In this document: positions 33,421 to 42,594 of the stretch, in pieces
Position numbering within the stretch: the stretch's first letter is position 1
How the letters are laid out: every line of letters starts with the position of its first letter
Source: Citrobacter arsenatis
GTDB taxonomy: Bacteria > Pseudomonadota > Gammaproteobacteria > Enterobacterales > Enterobacteriaceae
Direction: 5' to 3'
Assembly (NCBI RefSeq): GCF_004353845.1
Contig: NZ_CP037864.1
Coordinates: forward strand, 3,162,001-3,226,000
Length of the DNA: 64,000 nucleotides
Program-made: the position numbers and the translations under genes
Notes under the pieces: model-generated
The model's database searches: none
What the model was told of the DNA's origin: nothing
What the model saw: only the letters and a program-made list of their open reading frames with translations

Positions 33421-34206
33421 TTAAGCAGCGGCCAGCCAGCGCGTTAAACGCGCCCCAAAGGCGGCCTGACTTTCCAGTAACTCTTCTCCCGTCACCAACG
33501 GTGCCGGACGTGTAATCACGATGCAGGGGATTCCGGCATCCAGACAGGGTTGAACCTTTTCCTGATAACCACCTTCCGCACCGGATGCTTTGGTGATCAC
33601 CACATCAGCCTGGCACTGGCGATAAAACGCGGCGTTGAACTCCGCGCTAAACGGCCCGCACAGTGCGAAGATTTCACCGACGCCAAATCCCAGGTCTGCG
33701 CATTGCTGAATCACCTCAGGTACAGGCAAAACGCGCGCCAGCAGCGTTTTTTCAGGCAACCCTTCACGCCAGATGGCCAGATCTTTACTGCCGGTGGTCA
33801 GCAGCACGCGATCGCCGAAGCGTCGCGCCACCTCGCAGGCTTGCGGAATGCTCTGTACGGTATACAGATGCGGGTGGGTTAAACCGCTCAACTGCTCAGG
33901 GCGCTGATATCGGCTCAGCAATACACCCGCCGCTTCGCAGGCACTCATGATGTTGCGACTTACCACTTCGGCATACGGATGCGAGGCGTCAATCACCCAG
34001 CGCGTCCGGTTTTCCTGCAGCCAGGCAATCATTTGTTCGCGTTCCAGACGCCCGCAGCGCACCTGACCTTTGATGTCTCCCGCCAGTTGCTTCCCCGTTG
34101 GGGTGGCAACCGACAAGGTGTAGGCCACGTTTGCCGCATCCAGTTGCTGGCATAGCATGCGCGCATCGCTGGTACCGCCCATGACCAGCACATCACCGTA
34201 ATTCAC
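33421..34206 (-). CDS. cbiJ: Cobalt-precorrin-6A reductase CbiJ
   Basis: NADH/NADPH-dependent reduction of the corrin macrocycle. 261 residues: N-terminal VLVMGGTSDARMLCQQL, conserved WVIDASHPYAEVVSRNI near 70-90, and ITKASGAEGGYQEKV near 200, typical of the CobK/CbiJ family. Starts with a 4-base overlap with cbiH. Confidence 0.95.
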   Translation of the reverse strand: MNYGDVLVMGGTSDARMLCQQLDAANVAYTLSVATPTGKQLAGDIKGQVRCGRLEREQMIAWLQENRTRWVIDASHPYAEVVSRNIMSACEAAGVLLSRYQRPEQLSGLTHPHLYTVQSIPQACEVARRFGDRVLLTTGSKDLAIWREGLPEKTLLARVLPVPEVIQQCADLGFGVGEIFALCGPFSAEFNAAFYRQCQADVVITKASGAEGGYQEKVQPCLDAGIPCIVITRPAPLVTGEELLESQAAFGARLTRWLAAA

Positions 34207-34928
34207 AGCACATAACCTCGTGGCGTGATCATCAGGCCGTCCTGAACATAGGTTGTTTTGTTGCCAACAATCACAAGGCTGGTCATATCAACCGGCTCAA
34301 AATCCATTTCACCGAGCGTGGTCAGCCATTTTTCCTGCTTTTTACGTCCGGCTGATTTCACAATACCAACCGGCGTTTGCGCGCTCTTGCTGGCAGAAAG
34401 CAGTTCAAATGCGCGCGCCAGATGGCCTTCGCGACCCCGGCTGCGCGGGTTGTAGAAACAGATAACAAAGTCTGCTTCGCCGGCGGCAACGATGCGTTTT
34501 TCGATAACCGGCCACGGCGTCAACAGATCGCTTAAGCTGATGTGGCAGAAATCATGCATCAATGGAGCACCCAGCAAAGAGGCTGCGGCAATACTGGCGG
34601 TCATGCCTGGGATTAACCTGACCTCAACGTCCAGCTTTTGCTTGCTGACCAGCTCGAGCACCAGCCCGGCCATACCGTAAATTCCCGCATCTCCGCTGCT
34701 GATCAGCGCCACGTTGTGACCCGCCTGCGCCAGTTCGATCGCCGCCTGACAGCGTTCAATCTCTTTGCACATCCCGGTTTTGATCACCTGCTTGTCACCA
34801 GTAAACGCTTTTACCAGATGGGTGTAGGTTTTATAGCCAACGATGATTTCCGCCGCCTGCAATGCTTCAACGGCTTCCATGGTCATCATTGCCTGCGAGC
34901 CAGGACCAATTCCAATTACGCTTAACAT
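34203..34928 (-). CDS. cbiH: Cobalt-factor III C17-methyltransferase CbiH
   Basis: Methylates C17 and drives ring contraction in the anaerobic pathway. 241 residues of the tetrapyrrole methylase family: SVIGIGPGSQAMMTMEA, SSGDAGIYGMAGL (SAM site), PGMTASIAAASLLGAPL, FCYNPRSRGREGHL. One-base overlap with cbiG and 4 bases with cbiJ. Confidence 0.96.
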   Translation of the reverse strand: MLSVIGIGPGSQAMMTMEAVEALQAAEIIVGYKTYTHLVKAFTGDKQVIKTGMCKEIERCQAAIELAQAGHNVALISSGDAGIYGMAGLVLELVSKQKLDVEVRLIPGMTASIAAASLLGAPLMHDFCHISLSDLLTPWPVIEKRIVAAGEADFVICFYNPRSRGREGHLARAFELLSASKSAQTPVGIVKSAGRKKQEKWLTTLGEMDFEPVDMTSLVIVGNKTTYVQDGLMITPRGYVL

Positions 34929-35983
34929 CAGTGTGAAACTCCCAAAGTGATAGTGACGCCCTGTTCTCGCAGGGTCTCGCCTAACAGTTTTCCGTGGCTC
35001 AACAGCCAGGCTGCAGGACCGGAAACGCTTCCTGTACCCACCGTTTTGCGAACAAACGATGAGGCCGGAAAACGGTGCTCATGCTCACGCAGCGCGTCAG
35101 CGGTAAAAGTTTCGAAAGGAACGCGACAGCACGAAGCCAGTTGGATAAGTCCCTGTTCATCTTTTTTCAGCGTGATACTGCCAATCGCTTTTAACGCCAG
35201 TGGGTCGAGCTGCTGGGCTTCGAGTTGTCGGGCAAGCAGCGCGGCCAACAGCGGGAACGGCGTGTCACGACGACAACCAATTCCGGCCACAACCCGCTGT
35301 GGCACCAGCTTCCAGTGAGGAACAGGCAGATCGGGTAAATTGGTACGTAAGGTGATGCACACCAGCGCATCCAGTTCCGGAAGCTGATTGAGGTCGGTTA
35401 CCGTGATAAAACCGCGTCGGTCACAATGGCTGACATCCTGCGTAAGTTCGTCATCCCACCACAGCCCGACTCGCTTATTGCTGACCAGCATCTGATTCAC
35501 AATCTTCACCGCCGAACGGAAATCACTCATCCGGGCATTCAGTTGAAACGCCAGCGTATCCAGTGCCGCCATATCGTTCACATCCGTCGCCGTGGTGATA
35601 ACCGGGTCGGCGCCCAGCATGCCCGCCAGATAACGCGCCAGCGCATTGGCGCCCCCTGCGTGACCGGAGAGCAGGCTGATGACATGCTGGGCTCGTTCAT
35701 CAATGACCACCACCGCCGGATCGCAAAATTTGTCGTTAACCAACGGGGCCAGCACGCGCACCGCAATGCCGGTCGCCCCGATAAAAATCAGCGCAGAGTA
35801 ATTCGCAAACGCTTCGCGGGCGGTATTCGCAAAGCCGTTTTCGAAAGCAATAAACCCCTCTTCCAGCAGCTTTTCACTGGTAAAACAGGTGACCGGTAGC
35901 ATGGCCGCCAGACGTTTCGCCAGCACGACGCCGCCGGGGGTCAGGCAAAAAAGCGCAATGGATTCAGGCTTTACGGTATTCAT
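34928..35983 (-). CDS. cbiG: Cobalt-precorrin-5A hydrolase CbiG
   Basis: Opens the delta-lactone of cobalt-precorrin-5A, releasing the C20 carbon as acetaldehyde. 351 residues from the ATG at 35983 (MNTVKPESIALFCLTPGG), the Salmonella length; the longer open frame is cbiF sequence. Landmarks: IFIGATGIAVRVLAPL near 85, SLLSGHAGGANALARYL near 120, VVAGIGCRRDTPFPLL near 250, and the C-terminal KTVGTGSVSGPAAWLL. Overlaps cbiF by 20 bases. Confidence 0.95.
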   Translation of the reverse strand: MNTVKPESIALFCLTPGGVVLAKRLAAMLPVTCFTSEKLLEEGFIAFENGFANTAREAFANYSALIFIGATGIAVRVLAPLVNDKFCDPAVVVIDERAQHVISLLSGHAGGANALARYLAGMLGADPVITTATDVNDMAALDTLAFQLNARMSDFRSAVKIVNQMLVSNKRVGLWWDDELTQDVSHCDRRGFITVTDLNQLPELDALVCITLRTNLPDLPVPHWKLVPQRVVAGIGCRRDTPFPLLAALLARQLEAQQLDPLALKAIGSITLKKDEQGLIQLASCCRVPFETFTADALREHEHRFPASSFVRKTVGTGSVSGPAAWLLSHGKLLGETLREQGVTITLGVSH

Positions 35984-36737
35984 GGCTAAAGTCCGCCGCA
36001 TAGAGTTTGGAGTAGTGATACTCCGAGCCCAGGAAATTACCGACCAAAATAAGGGCCGTTTTACGGATGCCCGCATCGCGAACCTTGTCGCCAATATCCG
36101 CCAGGGTCCCACGCACGGTCTGGCTTTCCGGCCAGGTTGCTTTGTAGATCACCGCCACTGGCGTGGTCGCCGGATACCCGCCTTCAATTAAACGCTCGGC
36201 TACCCGATGAATACGCTGGACGGACAGATAAATCGCCATAGATGTCTGGTGACTGGCAAAGGACTCCAGCTGTTCGCGCTCGGGGACCGGTGTGCGCCCT
36301 TCCAGGCGGGTAATGATCAGGCTTTGTGAGACTTCAGGTACGGTGTACTCCACGCCGAGTTCTGCCGCCGCACCGAGGAATGCGCTGACGCCAGGCACCA
36401 CCTGCCAGTCGATCCCGCGTTTGGTCAGTTCCTCGCCCTGTTCACGCACGGACCCGTACAGCGAAACATCGCCGGTTTGCAGACGGACAACGGTCTTACC
36501 CGCTTTCACTCCGGCCTCCATCAGATCGAGGATCTGTTCCAGATGCAGTTCAGCGCTGTCGTGACATTCAGCGCCGGCAGGGCAATATTCCAGTAGTTCA
36601 GTGTTAATCAGCGATCCGGCGTAAATAACAACCTGCGCCTGCTGTAGCAACCGGTAACCTTTGAGGGTAATCAGCTCGCGATCGCCTGGACCTGCGCCAA
36701 CAAACCACACGCTACGGGGATCAAAAATCTCAGACAT
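35964..36737 (-). CDS. cbiF: Cobalt-precorrin-4 C11-methyltransferase CbiF
   Basis: SAM-dependent C11 methylation. 257 residues from the ATG at 36737 (MSEIFDPRSVWFVGAGPGDREL). The SAM-site text RLQTGDVSLYGSVREQ and VVPGVSAFLGAAAELG are intact; DFSHEYRKA closes the protein as in Salmonella. The longer frame upstream belongs to cbiT. 8-base overlap with cbiT. Confidence 0.96.
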   Translation of the reverse strand: MSEIFDPRSVWFVGAGPGDRELITLKGYRLLQQAQVVIYAGSLINTELLEYCPAGAECHDSAELHLEQILDLMEAGVKAGKTVVRLQTGDVSLYGSVREQGEELTKRGIDWQVVPGVSAFLGAAAELGVEYTVPEVSQSLIITRLEGRTPVPEREQLESFASHQTSMAIYLSVQRIHRVAERLIEGGYPATTPVAVIYKATWPESQTVRGTLADIGDKVRDAGIRKTALILVGNFLGSEYHYSKLYAADFSHEYRKA

Positions 36738-37299
36738 GGTTTCCTTCCTTCTGACAGGCGATAACAAATACGGGGTTATTCGGTTTAAAATAGTGACCAT
36801 TGCCAAGCGGGGTAAGCGAAGAAACCTGTAGCTGCAGGCAATCCACTCCCTGTACGCCAAGATGGTCCAGATGTGCCAGCGCCGTGTTGAGGTTTTCCTG
36901 GAGGATAAACGTCATCACCAGTCGCCCTGCGGGATGCAATTGACGCATTGACCAGTCAATCAGGTCGGTCAAATGGCCGCCGCTGCCGCCCATAAAAATG
37001 GCATCGGCTTTTTCCGCGATAGTCATTGGCGCAACGCCTGGAAAAATGTCGATGTTTGCGCAGGCAAAATGCTGGCGGTTTTCATCCAGCAATCTGAGCG
37101 CTGCCGGGTTACGCTCGATTGCCGTCACGTGCAATCCAGGATATTGCAACGCCGCTTCTATCGACACGCTGCCGGTTCCGGCACCAATATCAATCAGGTG
37201 ACTGGCGCGGTGTAATTCAAGTTTTGAGAGGGCAAGTGCGCGTACCGCTTCTTTGGTCATCGGCACTTTCTCTCCACGCAGAAACAGCTCATCTTTCAT
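36730..37299 (-). CDS. cbiT: Cobalt-precorrin-6B C15-methyltransferase (decarboxylating) CbiT
   Basis: Methylates C15 and decarboxylates the C12 acetate. 189 residues with a Rossmann-like SAM site HLIDIGAGTGSVSIEAAL near 35-52, GGSGGHLTDLIDW near 100, and an N-terminal MTKEAVRALALSKLEL. Works with CbiE, which is fused to it in CobL of aerobic producers. Overlaps cbiE by 11 bases. Confidence 0.95.
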   Translation of the reverse strand: MKDELFLRGEKVPMTKEAVRALALSKLELHRASHLIDIGAGTGSVSIEAALQYPGLHVTAIERNPAALRLLDENRQHFACANIDIFPGVAPMTIAEKADAIFMGGSGGHLTDLIDWSMRQLHPAGRLVMTFILQENLNTALAHLDHLGVQGVDCLQLQVSSLTPLGNGHYFKPNNPVFVIACQKEGNHV

Positions 37300-37894
37300 C
37301 GAGGATCACCACTGCATTCATGTCATAGTCGGCGTTAACTTCACTCACAGGCAGGAAATGGATCCGTTCGTTTTCCATCGCCAGGTTTTCGCCAATCACC
37401 ATCCAGCGATACCCTTTGCCTCGTGCGATAAGCTGTTGCGCGATTTCCCGCGGGCCGCACAGCGTATCCGTCACCATCGCCACCTTGTTATGTCGCGCCA
37501 GTTCATCGAAACAGACGCTACGACCATGGCTACTGGTCAGCCACATATCGTTCATATCAATACCGGACTGCGCACACAGGTACTGCACCGCGCTAATGCC
37601 GGGAATAATGCGCACATTCTCAATACCAAAATGCGCCACCATGCGCGTCCCGATGCCGTAAAACAGCGGATCGCCAGACGCCAGTACCACAATGCTTTGT
37701 TCCTGGCGTGCGCGGATCCAGTTCAGGAGTTCCGGGATGTTGGCACCGAGCGCAAACTGTTCACCGGTAAAATCCGGGAATTGCTGCAAATGACGCTTTC
37801 CACCGACCAGAACATCAGCCTTTGCGACCGCTTCACGCGCCGCAGGCGTCATCAAATGCAAACCGGCGGGTCCCATCCCTACAACGGTTAACAT
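37289..37894 (-). CDS. cbiE: Cobalt-precorrin-7 C5-methyltransferase CbiE
   Basis: SAM-dependent C5 methylation. 201 residues of the tetrapyrrole methylase fold: LTVVGMGPAGLHLMTPAAR at the N-terminus, VLASGDPLFYGIGTRM (SAM site) and IIPGISAVQYLCAQSG. Overlaps cbiD by 7 bases and cbiT by 11. Confidence 0.95.
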   Translation of the reverse strand: MLTVVGMGPAGLHLMTPAAREAVAKADVLVGGKRHLQQFPDFTGEQFALGANIPELLNWIRARQEQSIVVLASGDPLFYGIGTRMVAHFGIENVRIIPGISAVQYLCAQSGIDMNDMWLTSSHGRSVCFDELARHNKVAMVTDTLCGPREIAQQLIARGKGYRWMVIGENLAMENERIHFLPVSEVNADYDMNAVVILDER

Positions 37895-39024
37895 TGCATC
37901 TCCTCAGCAATCTCTGCGACCGGGCGATTACTGCCAAGCACCTGATTATCAAAAGAGAACATAATGGCATCGCAGGTCGGGGGATTTTTGGTAAAGCGCA
38001 ACGTTTGCAGGACGCGCAGACAGATACGCTCCGCCAGATGGTTGTAAATATGCTGAAAACCGTATGCTTCGATGTGTTCCATCGCCGCCTCGGTGGTATC
38101 GCAGTCGCTGACCAGCCTCAGCAGTTCCAGCGGTGCGCCAAGCAACGCGAGGTGAGCCACCAGCGTTTCCATGCGGGCATCGGCAATATGGCTGTGGGTA
38201 TGGAAGATCCCCGCCGCAATTTTGATGAGCTTGCCAGGATGCCCCACCAGCACGATTTGCCGGAATCCAAGACGGACAGCTTCTTCAATCATGTAGCCGA
38301 CAAAGTTGCTCATGGTGACCACGACCTGCGTGTCGATGCCCATCTGTTCGCGCACAAAACGCTCGCCGTGGTTTCCGGGTACCAGTACGACACGCTCCAG
38401 CCCCGCCGCTCGCTTAATTTCCAGCTCCAGAGAAAGTGAACGTTTCCAGCTCTCTTCCGACATTGGCGTGACGATACCCGTGGTGCCGATGATCGAAATG
38501 CCGCCCAGAATGCCAAGGCGGGAGTTGTAGGTTTTTTGCGCCCGCTCTTCGCCTTCCGGCGCGAAGATTTCAATCTGCGCCCCACGATTTGGCCCAATAG
38601 CCTCACGTACCGCGGACTCAATAGTCTGGCGAGGTGTACGGTTTATCGCGGAGCTACCCACCGGCAGGCCGATTCCTTTACGGGTTACCGTGCCAACACC
38701 TTCCCCCCCCTGAAGAGTTATCTCTTTACTCTCGTTTAACGTCACGCGGGCAAAAATCAGCATGCCGTGGGTGGCGTCCACATCATCGCCACCGTCTTTG
38801 CGGATGGCGGCTATCGCCTGCAGCCCTTCGATATGCGGCGACTCCACGTTCAGGCACAACGTCACCCCTGAAGGCGTCACAATGGAAACCTGATGGATCA
38901 GGTGCTGGCGCAATACCATCAGCGCTGCCACTTTTGCAGCCGCCGTCGCGCACGATCCCGTGGTATATCCTTTACGCAGCGCTTTACCGTTGTGCCACAC
39001 CGGCGTATCGAAGGCCTCGCTCAT
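37888..39024 (-). CDS. cbiD: Cobalt-precorrin-5B C1-methyltransferase CbiD
   Basis: Methylates C1 in the anaerobic pathway. 378 residues. LRKGYTTGSCATAAAKVAAL near the N-terminus, VTRKGIGLPVGSSAINRTPR in the middle and LVGHPGKLIKIAAGIFHTHS near 285 are family signatures. It is unrelated in fold to the other corrin methylases. Overlaps cbiC by 4 bases. Confidence 0.96.
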   Translation of the reverse strand: MSEAFDTPVWHNGKALRKGYTTGSCATAAAKVAALMVLRQHLIHQVSIVTPSGVTLCLNVESPHIEGLQAIAAIRKDGGDDVDATHGMLIFARVTLNESKEITLQGGEGVGTVTRKGIGLPVGSSAINRTPRQTIESAVREAIGPNRGAQIEIFAPEGEERAQKTYNSRLGILGGISIIGTTGIVTPMSEESWKRSLSLELEIKRAAGLERVVLVPGNHGERFVREQMGIDTQVVVTMSNFVGYMIEEAVRLGFRQIVLVGHPGKLIKIAAGIFHTHSHIADARMETLVAHLALLGAPLELLRLVSDCDTTEAAMEHIEAYGFQHIYNHLAERICLRVLQTLRFTKNPPTCDAIMFSFDNQVLGSNRPVAEIAEEMQC

Positions 39025-39653
39025 CGCGCCCCCTGCATGTGATAAAGCATGGCGTTGACGATAGCGGCAGCGACGTTACTCCCCCCTTTGCGACCTAACG
39101 CGGCAATGGCGGGCAAATTGCTTTGGGTCAAGGCATCTTTCGACTCTTGTGCACCAACGAATCCGACCGGTACACCAACCACACCGCTGACGGCAACATC
39201 ATGCTCAAGCAGGCGGAACAGCGCAGTGGGTGCGTTGCCAAAGACAAACAGCTTTTCCCCCTCTTCCTTCACCGCAATATCAACGGCTGCCATAGACCGG
39301 GTAATACCCTGCTCTTTTGCCGTACGCACGACGCGCGGATCGCTGATGTAGCAGCGACATTCACCGCCGAATTTTGCCAGCAGCGTTTTATTAATCCCGG
39401 AAAGGGCCATCGTGGTGTCGGTATAAATCACGCTCGAACGGCTAAGCGCCGCACAGAACTGCTCCAGCACATCACTGGAAAACCACAGAATGTCCAGCCA
39501 GTCGAAATCCGCCGTCGTATGAATGACCCGCTTGATAATGGCTTCATGTAACGGACTGGCAAACTGATATTCCGGGCGGGTTTCACGGATGATCTCACCA
39601 ATAATGTCGAAACTTTTGGCCTCAATCGCCTGGGGTTGCTGGATATATTGCAT
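39021..39653 (-). CDS. cbiC: Cobalt-precorrin-8 methylmutase CbiC
   Basis: Moves the methyl group from C11 to C12, giving cobyrinic acid. 210 residues. RVIHTTADFDW near 46 holds the catalytic His; GRKGGSNVAAAIVNAML and PVGFVGAQESKDAL are also conserved. Starts 10 bases after cbiB ends. Confidence 0.96.
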   Translation of the reverse strand: MQYIQQPQAIEAKSFDIIGEIIRETRPEYQFASPLHEAIIKRVIHTTADFDWLDILWFSSDVLEQFCAALSRSSVIYTDTTMALSGINKTLLAKFGGECRCYISDPRVVRTAKEQGITRSMAAVDIAVKEEGEKLFVFGNAPTALFRLLEHDVAVSGVVGVPVGFVGAQESKDALTQSNLPAIAALGRKGGSNVAAAIVNAMLYHMQGAR

Positions 39654-39663
39654 TGTGTTGTCC

Positions 39664-40623
39664 TCAGGCTACACCGACCAGCAGCCACCGCAGCGCGATA
39701 AACAGCGCCAGTGCCAGCGTCGATGCCACCCACATCAATCGAATCGTATGGGAAATGTCGTCTACCGAAATGTCACGTTGTGCATCACCGATCCACGGTT
39801 TCTCAACGCGCTCGCCAAAGTAGTCATTAGGACCACCCAGCCGAATTCCTAATGCCCCGGCAACGGATGCTTCCGACCACGCGCAGTTTGGGCTGCTGTG
39901 GTTGTAGCGATCTCGCCAGCCAATCTGCAAAGCACGCGCGCCGTCCTGACGGCATAAAAATGCTGCTGCGCCCAACAGCAGCCAGCTCAGTCTTGCAGGA
40001 ATATAATTTGCGACATCGTCCAGACGGGCGCTGACCATACCGATAGCGCGGTATTTCTCATGTTTGTAGCCCACCATGGAGTCAAGGGTGTTTACCGCTT
40101 TGTAGGCCATCGCCAGGGGCGCTCCGCCGAGGAAGAGAAAAAACAGCGGCGCGATGATGCCATCAACGGTGTTCTCCGCCACGGTTTCTACTACGCCGCG
40201 ATTGATCTGGTGAGGTTGTAATTGCGAGGTATCGCGTCCCACAATCCATGACAGCTTTTCCCGACTTGCGGCAAGGTTACCGGCACGCAGCGGACGCTCG
40301 ACATCCTGCGCGGCGTTTGCCAGACAGCGCCCGGCCAGTACGGTAAAGATCATCCAAACCTCAAGTACCCAACCAAGCCAGGGATGAATTAATTGCGCCA
40401 GCGCCAGCACTCCCCAGGACACAGCCCAGGTCAGTCCAACCACCACAATCCACATCACCGCGCCACCGATGCGTAACGCATGGTCGCTATGGCAGTAACG
40501 TCGAACAACTCGCTGCACCGCAGAAATCAGATTGCCAATCCAGCGCACCGGATGCGGCCAGTTCTGCGGGTCGCCGATGATAAAATCAAGCAGCCAGGCA
40601 ACACACCACGCGAGGATCGTCAT
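39664..40623 (-). CDS. cbiB: Adenosylcobinamide-phosphate synthase CbiB
   Basis: Membrane enzyme joining cobyric acid with (R)-1-aminopropan-2-ol phosphate. 319 residues from the ATG at 40623 (MTILAWCVAWLLDFIIGDPQNWPHPVRWIG), matching Salmonella length; sequence quoted in two family parts, LDFIIGDPQ and HPVRWIG. ETVAENTVDGIIAPLFF and MVGYKHEKYRAIGM are signatures. It overlaps cbiA by 4 bases. The substrate aminopropanol phosphate is made by CobD, whose gene is not in the window. Confidence 0.95.
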   Translation of the reverse strand: MTILAWCVAWLLDFIIGDPQNWPHPVRWIGNLISAVQRVVRRYCHSDHALRIGGAVMWIVVVGLTWAVSWGVLALAQLIHPWLGWVLEVWMIFTVLAGRCLANAAQDVERPLRAGNLAASREKLSWIVGRDTSQLQPHQINRGVVETVAENTVDGIIAPLFFLFLGGAPLAMAYKAVNTLDSMVGYKHEKYRAIGMVSARLDDVANYIPARLSWLLLGAAAFLCRQDGARALQIGWRDRYNHSSPNCAWSEASVAGALGIRLGGPNDYFGERVEKPWIGDAQRDISVDDISHTIRLMWVASTLALALFIALRWLLVGVA

Positions 40624-41999
40624 AGCGCGCTTCTCGCGGCTGCCAGCCAATGGTTAAGCATCTGCGGACGTTGAGCAAAATGAACGTGCAGGTAGCTGGC
40701 AAAGGTGTTTCCGACCTGCCAGCCGCCGGACCAGGCTTGCAGCGTTTTACCATCGCGTACTTTGCGACAGTTCATCACCGCTGGCGTTTCAGGGGTAAAA
40801 TCGGAGTAGTGGAATTCATGTCCACGCAGCACTTCGCCTGCTGCGGCTAACAATGTTTGCTGTGCGGCCTGTGCTTCACAGTAGCCAAATCGGGTCAGAC
40901 GTTTCCCCATTTTGCTGTGACCGGGAATGATATCCGCCATCAGCCAGGTATCACCGTGACTATCCTCCAGCGAACTACCGAGATACATCAACCCACCACA
41001 CTCGGCATAAATCGCAACACCTCGTTGGTGCGCCGCCCGCAGTTGATTCAGCATTGAGACATTGCGGGCCAGCGCCGCAGCATGTAACTCAGGGTAGCCA
41101 CCACCTAGCCAGATCATCTGACAGTCGGGTAAGCAGGTATCGTGCAACGGGCTAAAACGGACAATGTTAAGCCCTGTGCGTGCCAGGAGCGTGATGTTAT
41201 CCGGGTAGTAGAAGTTGAAGGCTTCGTCATCAGCGATGGCAAGCGTTAGCCCTGCCCCGGCGTCTGCGGCAGGTAGCGCTGGCCATTCACCAGCAGGAAG
41301 ATTGGTTAACTGGCTAAATGCCAGCAGAGCGTCGATATCAAGAGTTTGCTCCAGCGTCGCGGCAAACTCCTGCCACGGCTGCTGGTTAATAACCGACTCG
41401 CGCGCGGTCACCAACCCCAGATGCCGTTCGGGAAGTGCAACGCCTTCCATACGGGGAACATAGCCTAAGACGGGTACATCACAGTAGCGCTCAATCGCCA
41501 CTTTCAGGAGTTGATAATGCGTTTCACTGTTGACCCGGTTGACAATGACGCCGGCGATGTTCAGGGTTGGATCAAAATGCTGAAATCCCATTACCGTTGC
41601 GGCGATCGAGGTGGAAACGGCTTTGCCATCAACCAGTAAGATAACCGGGCAGCCTAACTGTTTGGCCATCGCGGCGGTGCTGCAGTAATTTGGGTCGGTG
41701 CCATAACCGTCATACAGCCCCATCACACCTTCAATCACGGCGATATCCGCTTGTTGCATCTGCTCGCGAAATAGAGCGTTCAGCGTGGGGACGGGAAGCA
41801 TGAAGCTATCCAGATTGCGGGAAGCGGTGCCACATACCGCTGTATGCCAGCCGGTATCAAGATAATCAGGCCCCACTTTGCAAGGCTGGACGCGTAAACC
41901 GCGCTTTTTCAACAAGCTCAACAAGCCCAGCGTCACCGTGGTTTTACCACAGCCACTGCCGGTGCCTGCAAGAACAAATGCGTGAAAATTGGCCGCCAT
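40620..41999 (-). CDS. cbiA: Cobyrinic acid a,c-diamide synthase CbiA
   Basis: ATP- and glutamine-dependent amidation of the a and c side chains; first gene of the operon. 459 residues from the ATG at 41999, equal to Salmonella. P-loop GTGSGCGKTTVTLGLL near 12, VIEGVMGLYDGYGTD near 97, glutaminase Cys in IYAECGGLMYLGSS near 328 and HVHFAQRP near the end. Preceded by a cobalamin riboswitch leader; the frame open upstream is leader RNA. Confidence 0.96.
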   Translation of the reverse strand: MAANFHAFVLAGTGSGCGKTTVTLGLLSLLKKRGLRVQPCKVGPDYLDTGWHTAVCGTASRNLDSFMLPVPTLNALFREQMQQADIAVIEGVMGLYDGYGTDPNYCSTAAMAKQLGCPVILLVDGKAVSTSIAATVMGFQHFDPTLNIAGVIVNRVNSETHYQLLKVAIERYCDVPVLGYVPRMEGVALPERHLGLVTARESVINQQPWQEFAATLEQTLDIDALLAFSQLTNLPAGEWPALPAADAGAGLTLAIADDEAFNFYYPDNITLLARTGLNIVRFSPLHDTCLPDCQMIWLGGGYPELHAAALARNVSMLNQLRAAHQRGVAIYAECGGLMYLGSSLEDSHGDTWLMADIIPGHSKMGKRLTRFGYCEAQAAQQTLLAAAGEVLRGHEFHYSDFTPETPAVMNCRKVRDGKTLQAWSGGWQVGNTFASYLHVHFAQRPQMLNHWLAAARSAL

Positions 42000-42097
42000 A
42001 CCCTGATCCTGTTCAGGGTGGTAGGGGTGTAGAGATACCCAGTCTCTCGACTGTATGCATCTGAACCACCCACTTCCCACCGAAGTTGTTGGTAGTC

Positions 42098-42251
42098 ACT
42101 GACAGGCAGGTCTTCTGGCTTAGCGTCATCCTCACCCGTCCTTCCCAATCTTGCGATCAGTGGTCCATACGGGGTCGTCAGCATCACAGCAGCGGGGGCT
42201 GCGGGGGATTCTCACCCCCTTCCCTACCACAAATGTGGCAAACCTGTCAGT
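42098..42251 (-). promoter_or_regulatory. Cobalamin riboswitch in the cbi-cob leader
   Basis: Read leftward, the closing stem ACTGACAGG (42243-42251) pairs with CCTGTCAGT (42098-42106). Between them lie GGTGAGAATCCCC, GCAGCCCCCGCTGCTGTGA and the B12 box AAGCCAGAAGACCTGCC, all in the canonical order. A further hairpin (ACTTC/GAAGT at 42072-42086) follows, which may be the L13 kissing partner, and about 70 more leader bases precede cbiA. It lowers cbi-cob expression when adenosylcobalamin is plentiful, most likely by masking the cbiA ribosome site as in Salmonella. Confidence 0.95.
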
Positions 42252-42594
42252 TCAAGAGCCTGGTTAATTAAGCTCTCTGTTATGAGGTAAATTCACGACC
42301 TCATGACAATAATTCAATTTAATATCTTTCCGGGTTCATTCAACCAATTACCTGGCCTAAACCCACTTATTCATATGTTCGCATTTTGAATGAAAGTGTC
42401 AGCAAAGAATAAAGAAAGTCATTCACACAGACACTGTATCTCATCACAAAAATAAAAACTGGTGCAGTTTATCCTTCTAATACCATTATTTTGTTGCGCT
42501 ATGACAATTTATTGACTGCTGTTGTTACTTTTCATTTTATAATGACTGACATAGCGCCCTATATCAAAAATCGGCAATAGCAAAATATTGCTAT
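42252..42594 (-). promoter_or_regulatory. cbi-cob promoter region
   Basis: 343 bases with no gene, AT-rich, between the riboswitch and the end of pocR. In Salmonella this region holds the PocR-activated cob promoter; PocR operators cannot be fixed by eye here. Runs such as AATTCAATTTAATATC offer possible -10 boxes for leftward transcription. Confidence 0.55.

Noticed and set aside
35983..36112. Longer CbiG and, similarly, longer CbiF and CbiA N-termini
   Set aside because: The added residues are the upstream gene (or leader RNA) in another frame; conserved starts give the Salmonella lengths.
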